Source: JTS-RE37 sp041743975 (GTDB taxonomy: Bacteria > Bacteroidota > Bacteroidia > Flavobacteriales > Flavobacteriaceae). From it: a stretch of DNA of 64,000 nucleotides. Below are positions 44,483-52,982 of the stretch, in pieces. The notes below the pieces were generated by a model. The model did no database searches and was not told the origin of the DNA. It saw only the letters and a list, made by a program, of their open reading frames with translations. Where the stretch lies: the NCBI GenBank assembly GCA_041743975.1, contig JBGTLT010000162.1, positions 38,448-102,447 of the forward strand. The letters run 5' to 3'. Each line of letters starts with the position of its first letter. Position 1 is the stretch's first letter. Both the position numbers and the translations under genes were made by a program.

Positions 44483-45676
44483 TTAAACGATATTTAATAC
44501 TTTCCCTACCTCTATAAAAGCTTTGATGGCGCGATCCAGATGTTCCTTTTCATGGGCCGCCGACAACTGCACACGGATACGGGCTTTTCCTTTAGGCACT
44601 ACCGGGTAGAAGAACCCGATCACATAGATCCCTTTTGCCAGCAACATATTGGCCATACGCTGGGAAAGCATGGCATCATACAGCATTACCGGAACAATGG
44701 CAGAATCGCCATCGATGATATCGAAGCCCGCTTCCTTCATCCCCTGCTTGAAATACCTGGTGTTTTTATCCAGTTTATCCCGCAACGTGGTGTCCTTATC
44801 GAGCATGTCAAAAACCTTTATGGAGGCGCCTACTATAGCGGGAGCCAGTGAATTGGAAAAAAGGTATGGCCTGGAGCGTTGCCGCAACATGGCTATGATT
44901 TCCTTTTTCCCGGTGGTATAACCCCCCATAGCGCCCCCCATGGCTTTCCCAAGAGTGCCGGTGATGATGTCTATCTTACCCATCACCCCTTTTTCCTCAT
45001 GGGTTCCCCTTCCGGTTTCACCAAGAAATCCTGTGGCGTGGCATTCATCTATCATTACCAGGGCATCGTATTTCTCGGCCAGGGAGCAAATTTTATCCAG
45101 AGGGGCCAGCATCCCGTCCATTGAAAAGACCCCGTCCGTTACGATGACCTTAAACCGGCATCCGTCTGCATTGGCCTGCTCCAGCTGCTTTTCCAGATCC
45201 CGCATGTCGCTGTTGGCATACCGGTAACGCTTTGCCTTACACAGCCTTACTCCATCAATAATGGAGGCATGGTTAAGCGCATCAGAAATGATGGCATCTT
45301 CTTCAGCCAACAAGGGTTCAAAAACCCCGCCGTTGGCATCAAAGGCTGCCGCATATAATATTGTATCCTCCGTACCGTAAAAAGCGGCTATTTTTCTTTC
45401 CAGTTCCTTGTGTATATCCTGTGTTCCACATATAAACCGGACAGAGGACATGCCAAAGCCATGGGTATCCATGGCATCCTTGGCGGCTTGAATTACTTCG
45501 GGATGGGATGACAGCCCAAGGTAATTGTTGGCACAGAAATTAATGACTTCCTCCCCGGAGGCGATTTTAATGACGGCCCCCTGGGCCGAGGTAATGATCC
45601 GTTCCTCTTTGAAGAGGCCGGCCTGCTTGATATCCTGTAATTCTTGTTGTAAATATTCCTTGATCTTTCCGTACAT
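44483..45676 (-). CDS. kbl: Glycine C-acetyltransferase (2-amino-3-ketobutyrate CoA ligase)
   Basis: 397 residues. NFCANNYLGLSSHPEVI opens the alpha-oxoamine synthase family; GMSSVRFICGTQDIHKELE, DGVFSMDGMLAPL, MIDECHATGFLG, and the PLP lysine region in ITGTLGKAMGGAMGGY are kept. It joins glycine and acetyl-CoA reversibly to 2-amino-3-ketobutyrate in threonine breakdown. Six bases downstream of the AddA-like gene, so probably in one transcript with it. Confidence 0.94.
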   Translation of the reverse strand: MYGKIKEYLQQELQDIKQAGLFKEERIITSAQGAVIKIASGEEVINFCANNYLGLSSHPEVIQAAKDAMDTHGFGMSSVRFICGTQDIHKELERKIAAFYGTEDTILYAAAFDANGGVFEPLLAEEDAIISDALNHASIIDGVRLCKAKRYRYANSDMRDLEKQLEQANADGCRFKVIVTDGVFSMDGMLAPLDKICSLAEKYDALVMIDECHATGFLGETGRGTHEEKGVMGKIDIITGTLGKAMGGAMGGYTTGKKEIIAMLRQRSRPYLFSNSLAPAIVGASIKVFDMLDKDTTLRDKLDKNTRYFKQGMKEAGFDIIDGDSAIVPVMLYDAMLSQRMANMLLAKGIYVIGFFYPVVPKGKARIRVQLSAAHEKEHLDRAIKAFIEVGKVLNIV

Positions 45677-45682
45677 AATCTT

Positions 45683-48600
45683 TTATATAAATTCCGGGTG
45701 AATGTTATTATCAATATAAATGATGACTTTTGCAGTTACCTCGTACCTCATTGACCGAAGCGTGTCGGCGTAAGCTTCCAATTGTTCGCGGTAAAAAGGG
45801 TTTTTCTTTCCTGTTTTATAATCCAAAATGGAAACTTGATTCCCATCGAAAACCAATCGGTCCGGCCGTAAAATTATACCATTTTGTGTAATTATTTCCC
45901 ATTCGTTCCTGATTGTAAGTCCTTTTTGGTAGAATTGCTGCAGTGCCGGATGTGCCATAATACGCCCTGCTGTCCCCCTGAGCGTTGGCAGATCCTCCGA
46001 CCGGGCTGCACCTGTGCGGTGCAACTCATTCAATGCATCTTCTATATCTTCGGCAGAATCCACCCAACCCATCAGCTGGTGCAGGAGGTTTCCACTTGCC
46101 TGCGCTTCAGCCCTGCCGGTATCCCATAACATTCCTGCATGGGTTAGGATTTTGAATCCGGGCCTGTCTTTAAAGCTATAACAGTAGGCTATGCTTTCTT
46201 CTGCCGTTGATGGGGTGGCAAATGCGGGATTTCCTTGAAGTACCCCAAAACAATAAGTGGTTTTACCTCCTTCCCACAGTCCCTTTTCCATGAGATAATG
46301 GATGAACAAACCGGAATAATAAGTCGGCTTGCATTCCCCTGAGGTACTGAGGTCCTTTTCCGTAAGGATGTAAAGGGCATTGATGGCGCGGGTAAGGGCG
46401 ACGTAGAGCAGGTTAAAGGCATCGAGCTCAAGCTTGTGTTGCTCTCCCTGATAGATCCGGGCCGGGGTATCACCATACTGTTCCACCTCCTGTTTTTTGC
46501 TGACCAGCAGTTCCACAAACCCATTGTATTCCTCCGGTGGGACGGGCAACCATAATTTGGGGTCTACCTCCTCATAAATATGGGTGTTGGCATAGGGGAA
46601 AATGACAACAGGAAATTCCAGCCCCTTGGATTTATGGACTGTCATGACCTGAACAGCATTCATGTTTTCGGGGGCTACGATACTCAGTTTGTCCTTGTTC
46701 ATATCCCAGTAATCCAGGAAAGTGGTGATGGCGGCATCCTCTTTCTCTTCAACCTGTAAGGCCACATCCATAAAATAGGTCAGGTAGGCATCGGAAGGTG
46801 CTGCCAGTTGTAATTGTTTGATGGCATATTCCAGGCCGTCATAAACCGAAGCTCTGATCAATTTGCCCACATCAAGATTATATGATGCCAAAAGTAACCG
46901 GTTGAGATCACCCATATTCCTGGTTATAAAGCTGTGCCTCTCAATACTGGCCGGGGCCAGGAAATATAGGATACGGTATATGTTCTCATGGTCCTGTGGG
47001 TGAATGCAATACCGGAGTAGGCCTGTCAGGAAATTCACTTTGAGGCTCCCTTTTAAAAGCAGCGTTTCCGAAGAAATTATAGGAATGCCCTCCTGCAAAA
47101 GGAAGTCGGATATCAGGATGCCCTGTTTGCGTTTGCGGGTTAAGATACAGATATCCCGGTATGCATAGTTTTTTGATCGGACTTCCTCGATAATGGCTAA
47201 TACCCTGCTGCAATAGGCAGTATCAAGTGCATGTCCCTCTTCCTCGAGGAAGTCGAGCTGTACCTGACCGCCTTTACCGCAATTCATTTGCTGTCGGTTC
47301 CCTTGAACGAAAAGGGCTGCATAATACTCGTTATACAGGAAGGGGCTGGTAGCGGTGAAAAAGCTGTTATTGAATGCTATGACCTCCTCCTTGCTGCGGT
47401 AGTTGACAGGGAGGTTATGGACAGCGGGATCTATGACAAACGGCTTGCCGGGTAAGTTCATGAGGTTCAGAAATTGTTCTGCCCTGCCACCCCGCCAGCG
47501 ATAGATTGCCTGCTTGGCGTCCCCTACCAGCGTCAGTGACCCTGTATTGCCCTGCTCATCCATACTTTCCAGGGCATTGCCGAGTAACGGCACGAGATTA
47601 TTCCATTGCAATTCAGAGGTGTCCTGGAATTCGTCAATAAAATAATGCCGGTATTTTTGTCCAAGCCTCTCGTATATAAAAGGGGCGGGCTGGTCCCTTA
47701 TTGCCTCCGATACAATGGTGTTAAAAGAGGATATGGGCAGAAGGTCGCGTTCCTTTTCAAGGATCCGTACCTCTTGCACAATGGCATTGAGGACAGTAAG
47801 CGGAACCAGGTTGGTATAGGCATTTTTAAGGAATGAGAGCTGGTAGAATTGCAGTTTGATCTGTTGGAAAATCGAATTGAATTCCGGCAACAATGAATCC
47901 AATACCGTTTTAACCTTATCAGGGCAGTTTTTAGTATAGAGGGGTTCTTCACCGAAATTTTGCTTCCAGGCTGCTTTAAAATCTATCCCAACCTCACCCT
48001 GGCTTATATTCCAAATAAATTTGGGAAAATAGGATGCCTTAAAATCAGAAAATTCCAGGGCATTCATCTCCATGAGGTCAAGTATTTTCTGTGCCTCCAG
48101 AACTATGTTTACTTCCAGGGCCTTCCTGCGCTGTTTCAGCACCTTCCGTAATGCCAAAATATCAGCAATGCTTCTGCCATGCAATCTTTTCAGGTGCGGC
48201 CGGTGATTTTCATCAAAAATAAGCCTGCCGATCTTCTGCAGGTCAAAACTGATATCCCAACTCTTGTCATCGTCGATCTTTTCGAGTGCAAATTCCAGTA
48301 AGACCGCTGTGAGCTCTTTGTCCTGTCCGGCCCTGTTCAGGAGCTGCCCAACCGCCTCTTCCAGCAGTTTTGGGGTATCGATGACCACTTCAAAATTCTG
48401 TGGCAGTTTCAGGTCCCTGGCAAAGGTCCGGATTAGCCGGTGTGTAAATTTGTCGATGGTGGCAATATCGAAGAAGGCATAATTGTGCAAAATTTCCTGC
48501 AATACCCTTTTTGATTTTCGTTGCAGGAGGTGGGGGTCTACCTTCAGCTCAGTGGCGACATCCCGGAACAGGGCCGAACCGGTAGTCGGATCGGTTGTTT

Positions 48601-48799
48601 GGCTAAATGCGTATAGGCTTTCCAGGATGCGTTCTTTCATTTCGTTTACCGCCTTGTTGGTAAAGGTAATGGCAAGCATTTGCCGGAAGTTGTTCCGGGA
48701 ACCCGGTGCCAGGATAATCTTCAGATATTCCTTTACCAGCGTAAAAGTCTTGCCTGAACCTGCTGAGGCACTATAGATTTTATAAGGGGTATACGGCAC
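45683..48799 (-). CDS. AddA-like UvrD-family helicase-nuclease
   Basis: 1038 residues from a GTG start (no better ATG nearby; the first residues PYTPYKIYSASAGSGKT fit the family). Walker A ASAGSGKTFTL, then MLAITFTNKAVNEMKERI, IDEFQDTSELQWNNL as Walker B, LVGDAKQAIYRWRGG, and MTVHKSKGLEFPVVIFP as UvrD motifs. The C-terminal nuclease has LRPDRLVFDGNQVSILDYKTGKK. It should be the partner of the AddB-like protein 3 kb downstream. Spacing to kbl is 6 bases. Processes double-strand DNA ends for RecA. Confidence 0.9.
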   Translation of the reverse strand: MPYTPYKIYSASAGSGKTFTLVKEYLKIILAPGSRNNFRQMLAITFTNKAVNEMKERILESLYAFSQTTDPTTGSALFRDVATELKVDPHLLQRKSKRVLQEILHNYAFFDIATIDKFTHRLIRTFARDLKLPQNFEVVIDTPKLLEEAVGQLLNRAGQDKELTAVLLEFALEKIDDDKSWDISFDLQKIGRLIFDENHRPHLKRLHGRSIADILALRKVLKQRRKALEVNIVLEAQKILDLMEMNALEFSDFKASYFPKFIWNISQGEVGIDFKAAWKQNFGEEPLYTKNCPDKVKTVLDSLLPEFNSIFQQIKLQFYQLSFLKNAYTNLVPLTVLNAIVQEVRILEKERDLLPISSFNTIVSEAIRDQPAPFIYERLGQKYRHYFIDEFQDTSELQWNNLVPLLGNALESMDEQGNTGSLTLVGDAKQAIYRWRGGRAEQFLNLMNLPGKPFVIDPAVHNLPVNYRSKEEVIAFNNSFFTATSPFLYNEYYAALFVQGNRQQMNCGKGGQVQLDFLEEEGHALDTAYCSRVLAIIEEVRSKNYAYRDICILTRKRKQGILISDFLLQEGIPIISSETLLLKGSLKVNFLTGLLRYCIHPQDHENIYRILYFLAPASIERHSFITRNMGDLNRLLLASYNLDVGKLIRASVYDGLEYAIKQLQLAAPSDAYLTYFMDVALQVEEKEDAAITTFLDYWDMNKDKLSIVAPENMNAVQVMTVHKSKGLEFPVVIFPYANTHIYEEVDPKLWLPVPPEEYNGFVELLVSKKQEVEQYGDTPARIYQGEQHKLELDAFNLLYVALTRAINALYILTEKDLSTSGECKPTYYSGLFIHYLMEKGLWEGGKTTYCFGVLQGNPAFATPSTAEESIAYCYSFKDRPGFKILTHAGMLWDTGRAEAQASGNLLHQLMGWVDSAEDIEDALNELHRTGAARSEDLPTLRGTAGRIMAHPALQQFYQKGLTIRNEWEIITQNGIILRPDRLVFDGNQVSILDYKTGKKNPFYREQLEAYADTLRSMRYEVTAKVIIYIDNNIHPEFI

Positions 48800-48919
48800 C
48801 TGGTTTTAGTCGCAAAATAAACAAACTTCAATAGTTCTTAACAAATTATTAGCGGAATAAGTTTGTTAAATACCGTAGCTTTGATAAACATCTATTTTTA
48901 ACTAAAAAACACTATACAT

Positions 48920-49528
48920 ATGCCTTTTAAATTGCCGGAATTACCGTATGCCTATAACGCATTAGAACCACATATTGATGCCAGGACCATGGAGATCCAC
49001 CATACAAAGCATCACAGCGGATATACTACTAACCTGAATAAGGCAATTGAGGGTACTGTACTCGCTGATAAGTCCATCACTGCTATCCTTAAGGACCTGG
49101 ATATGAGCAATGCTGCCGTTCGAAATAACGGCGGAGGTTTCTACAACCATAGCCTATTCTGGACAATCATGGCACCGAATGGAGGAGGAGTCCCTTCCGG
49201 GGAACTTGCCGATGCCATCAACAACGCATTTGGTTCCTTTGAAGATTTCAAGGCAAAATTCACTGCTGCCGCGGGTTCACGCTTCGGATCCGGATGGGCA
49301 TGGTTATGTGTTCACAAAGGCGGGAAGCTTGAAATATGTTCCACTCCCAATCAGGACAATCCATTGATGCCCGATACGGGTTGCGGGGGATTTCCCATTC
49401 TGGGTCTTGATGTCTGGGAACATGCCTATTACCTGAATTATCAGAACAAAAGGCCGGATTATATCAATGCCTTTTACAATGTGGTCAATTGGCCGGAGGT
49501 TGCGAAACGCTATGCTGCCAATAAATAA
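48920..49528 (+). CDS. sodA: Superoxide dismutase (Mn/Fe family, Mn-like residues)
   Basis: 202 residues. Metal ligands His27 (MEIHHTKHH), His77 (GGGFYNHSLFW), Asp164 and His168 (DVWEHAYY). Gly in the GGGFYNH strand together with Gln145 in TPNQDNP is the combination usual for Mn enzymes, though some bacteroidotal ones accept Fe. Converts superoxide to O2 and H2O2 in the cytosol. TAGCTTTG at 48876-48883 is a good -7 box 36 bases before the ATG; no proper -33. Followed by its own terminator. Confidence 0.93.
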   Translation: MPFKLPELPYAYNALEPHIDARTMEIHHTKHHSGYTTNLNKAIEGTVLADKSITAILKDLDMSNAAVRNNGGGFYNHSLFWTIMAPNGGGVPSGELADAINNAFGSFEDFKAKFTAAAGSRFGSGWAWLCVHKGGKLEICSTPNQDNPLMPDTGCGGFPILGLDVWEHAYYLNYQNKRPDYINAFYNVVNWPEVAKRYAANK

Positions 49529-49566
49529 TAGGGATTCGGATCGGTAGCATTCCAAAAAACTATCAG

Positions 49567-49601
49567 AAAAACCCTTCCTGGAGACAGGGATGGTTTTTTT
49601 T
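49567..49601 (+). terminator. Intrinsic terminator after the superoxide dismutase gene
   Basis: TTCCTG/CAGGGA inner stem with a GAGA loop extended by AACC/GGTT outside, then eight T (49594-49601). Confidence 0.85.
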
Positions 49602-50024
49602 AGTTATGGCCGGCACGTTCAGAAGTAGAATGGATTGGATTATCAGATAATAATTCGCCTCCAGGATACCGTCTTTACGGACCCCTGACCAAGGCCAAAA
49701 CCAGACTGGCGGGAGCCGATCAAGGCCACCGAGGTATTTTGGATCTTTTTCGGTATTCATACTACCAATGCACTGGGGATGGGCAGGCGCATGGAAGGAA
49801 AGAACTGCAACAGGTGGATTAATGGGGTGTAATGCGTCAAGATTCCTAGGGAATCCTATACCCCCTTGTCAGAATAAACCTCCAAAACGGATCTACCGTC
49901 CCCTGAATATTCGCCAACTCCTTTACCAATCTAAAATGCCATGCAAATTCAATGATCCTGGCGGCATTCGGTTTAAGTTTTCTACAAAATCCGGCTTACT
50001 TCTGAAGGTCCCTATTGCAAATAG
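49602..50024. other. Intergenic stretch with nothing recognised
   Basis: About 420 bases between the sod terminator and the first sRNA copy. Open frames on either strand here are short, do not look like proteins and have no promoter. I see no hairpin with a T tract. Confidence 0.5.
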
Positions 50025-50094
50025 AAAAGGGCGGAGAAGTCTCCACCCTTTTCGTCCCAAATCTTACCATAAACTTAACCTACTTATGCTATGG
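50025..50094 (-). ncRNA. Candidate small RNA, copy 1 (most diverged)
   Basis: Minus-strand unit of ~70 nt. TAATTTAG box at 50100-50107, then 5 bases, then the 40-base block (50055-50094) with two changes relative to the other copies, then hairpin GGGTGGAG-ACTT-CTCCGCCC (50029-50048) and a short T4 tract interrupted by C. The T.G pair in the stem is a C/A mismatch when read on the plus strand. The change near the block's middle makes the 5' CCATA pair better with TATGG. Confidence 0.65.
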
Positions 50095-50228
50095 CACCAC
50101 TAAATTACTGGTATTGTGAGAAATAACAAAGCTATTTTAGGAAAATTTAGGATATGGATTAATTATATTTCCGATAAAGGGCAAAAGCCTCCGCCGTAAA
50201 ATCTTTAAATATCTGAATGTCAGGAACT

Positions 50229-50299
50229 AAAAAAGGCGGGATATAATCCCGCCTTTTTTCCCCAAATCTTACCATGAACTTAACCTACTTATGCTATGG
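50229..50299 (-). ncRNA. Candidate small RNA, copy 2
   Basis: Minus-strand unit of ~71 nt. TACCTTTG box at 50305-50312 (matches TAnnTTTG), 5 bases, the 40-base conserved block (50260-50299, beginning CCATAGCATAAG), then a perfect 8-bp stem GGCGGGAT/ATCCCGCC with 3-base loop (50235-50253) and six T (50229-50234). An 18-base loop closed by CCAT/ATGG may form at the 5' end. No -33 consensus is seen, so an activator might be needed. Confidence 0.72.
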
Positions 50300-50559
50300 T
50301 CCTCCAAAGGTATACTAAACTACTTTATGCCCTGGAAGGTTTTGGATAAACTCCTTGTTACCTGGTTGAAATGCATAATAGTATCTTTTTATTTAATTAT
50401 TTTGAGGAAAAGGCGTACATATTTCAACGAATCCCTATTATATTTTATCACTGCCTTATCCTGGAACAGGAGAGGAAACCGGATGGTGAAGACAAAAATA
50501 TATGGGCTGTTGATTGTTAGCGATTACCCTGAAGCAGTGGCCTTGCGGTAGGTGCAAAT

Positions 50560-50631
50560 AAAAAAGGCAAGATTATATCCTGCCTTTTTTTCCCCAAATC
50601 TTACCATGAACTTAACCTACTTATGCTATGG
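50560..50631 (-). ncRNA. Candidate small RNA, copy 3
   Basis: Minus-strand unit of ~72 nt. TACATTTG box at 50637-50644, 5 bases, block at 50592-50631 identical to copies 2 and 4, hairpin GGCAGGAT-ATA-ATCTTGCC (50566-50584) and T6. The fifth pair is G.T on the minus strand but A/C on the plus strand, so only the minus-strand RNA folds fully. Confidence 0.72.
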
Positions 50632-50891
50632 TCCTCCAAATGTAAACTAAACTGCCTCTTGCCCTGTAAGGTTTTGGATAAACTCCTTGTTACTTCGTTG
50701 AAGTGCATAATAGTATCTTTTTATTTAACTTTTTTGAGGAAAAGGCGTACCTACTGCCATGAATACCCATTATTTTTTAACCCTGCCGGATCCTGAAACA
50801 GGAGTGGAAACCGGATGGTGAAGACAAAAATATAAGGGCGGGTGATAGTTGGAAATTACCCTGAAACCGGGGCATTGGGGTAGGTGCAAAT

Positions 50892-50962
50892 AAAAAAGGT
50901 GGAGAAGTCTCCACCTTTTTTGCCCCAAATCTTACCATGAACTTAACCTACTTATGCTATGG
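50892..50962 (-). ncRNA. Candidate small RNA, copy 4
   Basis: Minus-strand unit of ~71 nt. TACTTTAG box at 50968-50975, 5 bases, the identical block at 50923-50962, hairpin GGTGGAG-ACTT-CTCCACC (50898-50915) and T6 (50892-50897). It is the copy closest to the end of purF and has GGGGCAAAGCAG just upstream of the box, similar to GGGCAAGAGGCAG at copy 3. Confidence 0.72.
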
Positions 50963-51022
50963 CAGGACTAAAGTATATCTGCTTTGCCCCTTAGGGACTA
51001 TAAACTCGTCAACGAGCTTAAA

Positions 51023-51063
51023 TTATCGATGAAATGCACTTTTTATGGGCATTTCATCGATAA
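51023..51063 (-). terminator. Long perfect inverted repeat after purF
   Basis: 15-bp perfect inverted repeat TTATCGATGAAATGC/GCATTTCATCGATAA with an 11-base loop, five bases past the purF stop. There is no real T tract, only TTT; a second small CTCG/CGAG hairpin lies beyond it (51005-51015). It may end or protect the purF transcript and insulate the sRNA array. Confidence 0.6.
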
Positions 51064-51068
51064 ACTAC

Positions 51069-52967
51069 CTAATATGGGCGTTCGTTCTTCCCTTCGTAAA
51101 AGTTGATAAATGCCCTGTTGACTACCTTATTTCCGCCCGGTGTAGGATAATTCCCAGTAAAGTACCAATCCCCTAAATTTTTAGGGCATGCCTTGTGAAG
51201 GCTTTCAATAGTTTGATAAATAATCTGTACTTCTGCCCGCATGTCGGGCGGACTTAACAATTCCCCTATTTTCAGGGATATCTCATTTGCGGTAAAAGGC
51301 GCGTAGAATTCCTTTACATAGTTAATGACTTCTTTATCGGGGGAATTGATTTGTTCAAGGCATTTTTTATAGATGCCATCAACAAGATCCGTTGTACCCC
51401 GGTCTTCATGTAACCGCAATGCAGCCTTGAAAGCGATAAAATCTTCCAGCTTGGCCATATCAATACCGTAACAGTCCGGGTAGCGTATTTGCGGCGCAGA
51501 GGACACTACAATGATCTTTTTCGGGGACAGGCGGTCCAGGATTCTCAGGATACTCTTTTGTAAGGTGGTGCCCCTGACAATGCTGTCATCGATGATTACC
51601 AGGTTGTCACCCTCATTGACGGATCCATAGGAAATATCATAAATATGGGCCACCAGGTCATCCCTGCTGCTGTCCTGTGTGATAAAAGTCCGGAGTTTGG
51701 CATCCTTAATGGCTACCTTTTCTATCCTGGGGCGAACATCTAAAATTTTATGGAGTTCCTCGCTTGTTATATTGGCCCCTTTGGATAGTATCTGTTCCTC
51801 TTTTTTCTTGTTGAGGTAATCCTGTGCTTCCTTTACCATACCAAAGAAGGAGGTTTCCGCTGTGTTGGGGATATAGGAAAAGACTGTATTTTTGAGATCA
51901 CTGTCGATTGCCGCAAGAATCTGCGGGAAAAGCAACTTCCCCAAATCCTTGCGCTCCTGATATATTTCGCGGTCGCTCCCCCTGGAAAAGTAGATTCGTT
52001 CAAAGGAACACGCTTTCCGCTCCGTAGGCTGAAGGATCTCCTCAAGCATAACCGATCCGTTTTTCTTAATGACAATGGCATTTCCGGGATCCAGTTCAAG
52101 TACCGATTCATACGGAACATTGAAGACCGTCTGAATGGCAGGCCTTTCCGATGCGATGACCACTATATCTTCATCCCTGTAATAATATACGGGGCGTATT
52201 CCTGCAGGATCCCGAAGGACAAAGGCATCACCATGGCCCAGCAACCCTGCCATGGCATAACCACCATCCCAGTTTTTAGCAGCCTTCCTAAGTATTTTTC
52301 CAACTTTCAGTCGTTCTGCAATTATCGGTGAGGCTTCCATCTTGGTATAGCCCTCCTTTTTGATCTGTTTGTAAAGTTTGGCAACAGCATCGTCCAGGAA
52401 ATGCCCTATCTTTTCCATGACCGTAATAGTATCGGTCATTTCCTTCGGGTGCTGGCCCAGTTGGATGAGGTTATCAAAAAGCACACCCACATTCGTCATA
52501 TTGAAGTTTCCGGCTATGATCAGGTTCCTGTGCATCCAGTTGTTCTGTCGTAAGAAGGGATGCACATTTTCGATGCTGTTTTTGCCATAGGTTCCGTATC
52601 GGACATGCCCAAGGAGGAGTTCCCCTATGTACGGGATGTTCTTTTTCTGTAATTCTGCATCGTTGCGGTATTCCGGGTGTTCTTTAATGGCGCTGTTTAT
52701 CCGGTCATTGATCTGATCAAAAATATCCTGGATGGGTTGGGCTGCCACCGAGCGTACCCTGCTCATATAACGTTCCCCCGCCTTCATATTTAATTTGATG
52801 CTGGCAAACCCTGCTCCATCCTGCCCGCGGTTATGCTGTTTTTCCATCATCAGGTACATCTTGTTCACCCCGTAAAAGGCTGAACCATATTTCTTCTGAT
52901 AGTATTCCAGGGGTTTTAACAATCGGATCAGCGAAATTCCACATTCGTGCTTAATAGCATCACTCAT
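51069..52967 (-). CDS. purF: Amidophosphoribosyltransferase, long form
   Basis: 632 residues against about 500 for most PurF proteins. Nucleophile Cys9 in KHECGISLIRL would need removal of a short leader; HNRGQDGAGFA and LLGHVRYGTYG are the glutaminase motifs; LVIIDDSIVRGTTLQKS is the PRPP motif of the C-terminal domain. Extra length comes from inserts in the glutaminase domain (~75-105, with many charged residues) and before the PRPP domain (~385-440, helical KEAQDYLNKKKEEQ). This long type is frequent in Flavobacteria. Makes phosphoribosylamine, the first step of purine synthesis. A terminator hairpin lies directly before its start. Confidence 0.9.
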   Translation of the reverse strand: MSDAIKHECGISLIRLLKPLEYYQKKYGSAFYGVNKMYLMMEKQHNRGQDGAGFASIKLNMKAGERYMSRVRSVAAQPIQDIFDQINDRINSAIKEHPEYRNDAELQKKNIPYIGELLLGHVRYGTYGKNSIENVHPFLRQNNWMHRNLIIAGNFNMTNVGVLFDNLIQLGQHPKEMTDTITVMEKIGHFLDDAVAKLYKQIKKEGYTKMEASPIIAERLKVGKILRKAAKNWDGGYAMAGLLGHGDAFVLRDPAGIRPVYYYRDEDIVVIASERPAIQTVFNVPYESVLELDPGNAIVIKKNGSVMLEEILQPTERKACSFERIYFSRGSDREIYQERKDLGKLLFPQILAAIDSDLKNTVFSYIPNTAETSFFGMVKEAQDYLNKKKEEQILSKGANITSEELHKILDVRPRIEKVAIKDAKLRTFITQDSSRDDLVAHIYDISYGSVNEGDNLVIIDDSIVRGTTLQKSILRILDRLSPKKIIVVSSAPQIRYPDCYGIDMAKLEDFIAFKAALRLHEDRGTTDLVDGIYKKCLEQINSPDKEVINYVKEFYAPFTANEISLKIGELLSPPDMRAEVQIIYQTIESLHKACPKNLGDWYFTGNYPTPGGNKVVNRAFINFYEGKNERPY

Positions 52968-52982
52968 TGCATTTCTTATATT

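Larger units (their letters stand above)
50229..50975. repeat. Imperfect tandem duplication, period about 331 bases
   Basis: Copies 2, 3 and 4 of the sRNA unit lie 332 and 331 bases apart and share not only the RNA but long parts of the spacer (for example TTTTGGATAAACTCCTTGTT and AAACCGGATGGTGAAGAC occur in both spacers). The spacers have drifted by many substitutions and small indels, whereas the 40-base block has none in these three copies. Confidence 0.85.

Noticed and set aside
49563..50103. Small frames on both strands after the superoxide dismutase gene
   Set aside because: They overlap the sod terminator and sRNA copy 1, and show no protein-like pattern.
50291..50551. Plus-strand 86-aa frame with a hydrophobic stretch across sRNA copy 2 and its spacer
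   Set aside because: A related frame stays open in the next repeat, but changes between the two copies are mostly amino-acid altering (Trp/Cys, Trp/Ser, Ile/Lys), and copies 1 and 4 stop after five codons. The frame runs antisense through a structured RNA.
50596..50712. Minus-strand frame starting MHFNEVTRSLSK upstream of sRNA copy 3
   Set aside because: Stops early in copy 2, has no ribosome-binding or promoter sequence of its own, and overlaps the promoter box and the RNA.
50025..50975. Repeats between sod and purF as a CRISPR array
   Set aside because: Repeat period is 205-332 bases, far above CRISPR spacing; each repeat contains a promoter box and a terminator, spacers are themselves duplicated, and no cas gene is present.
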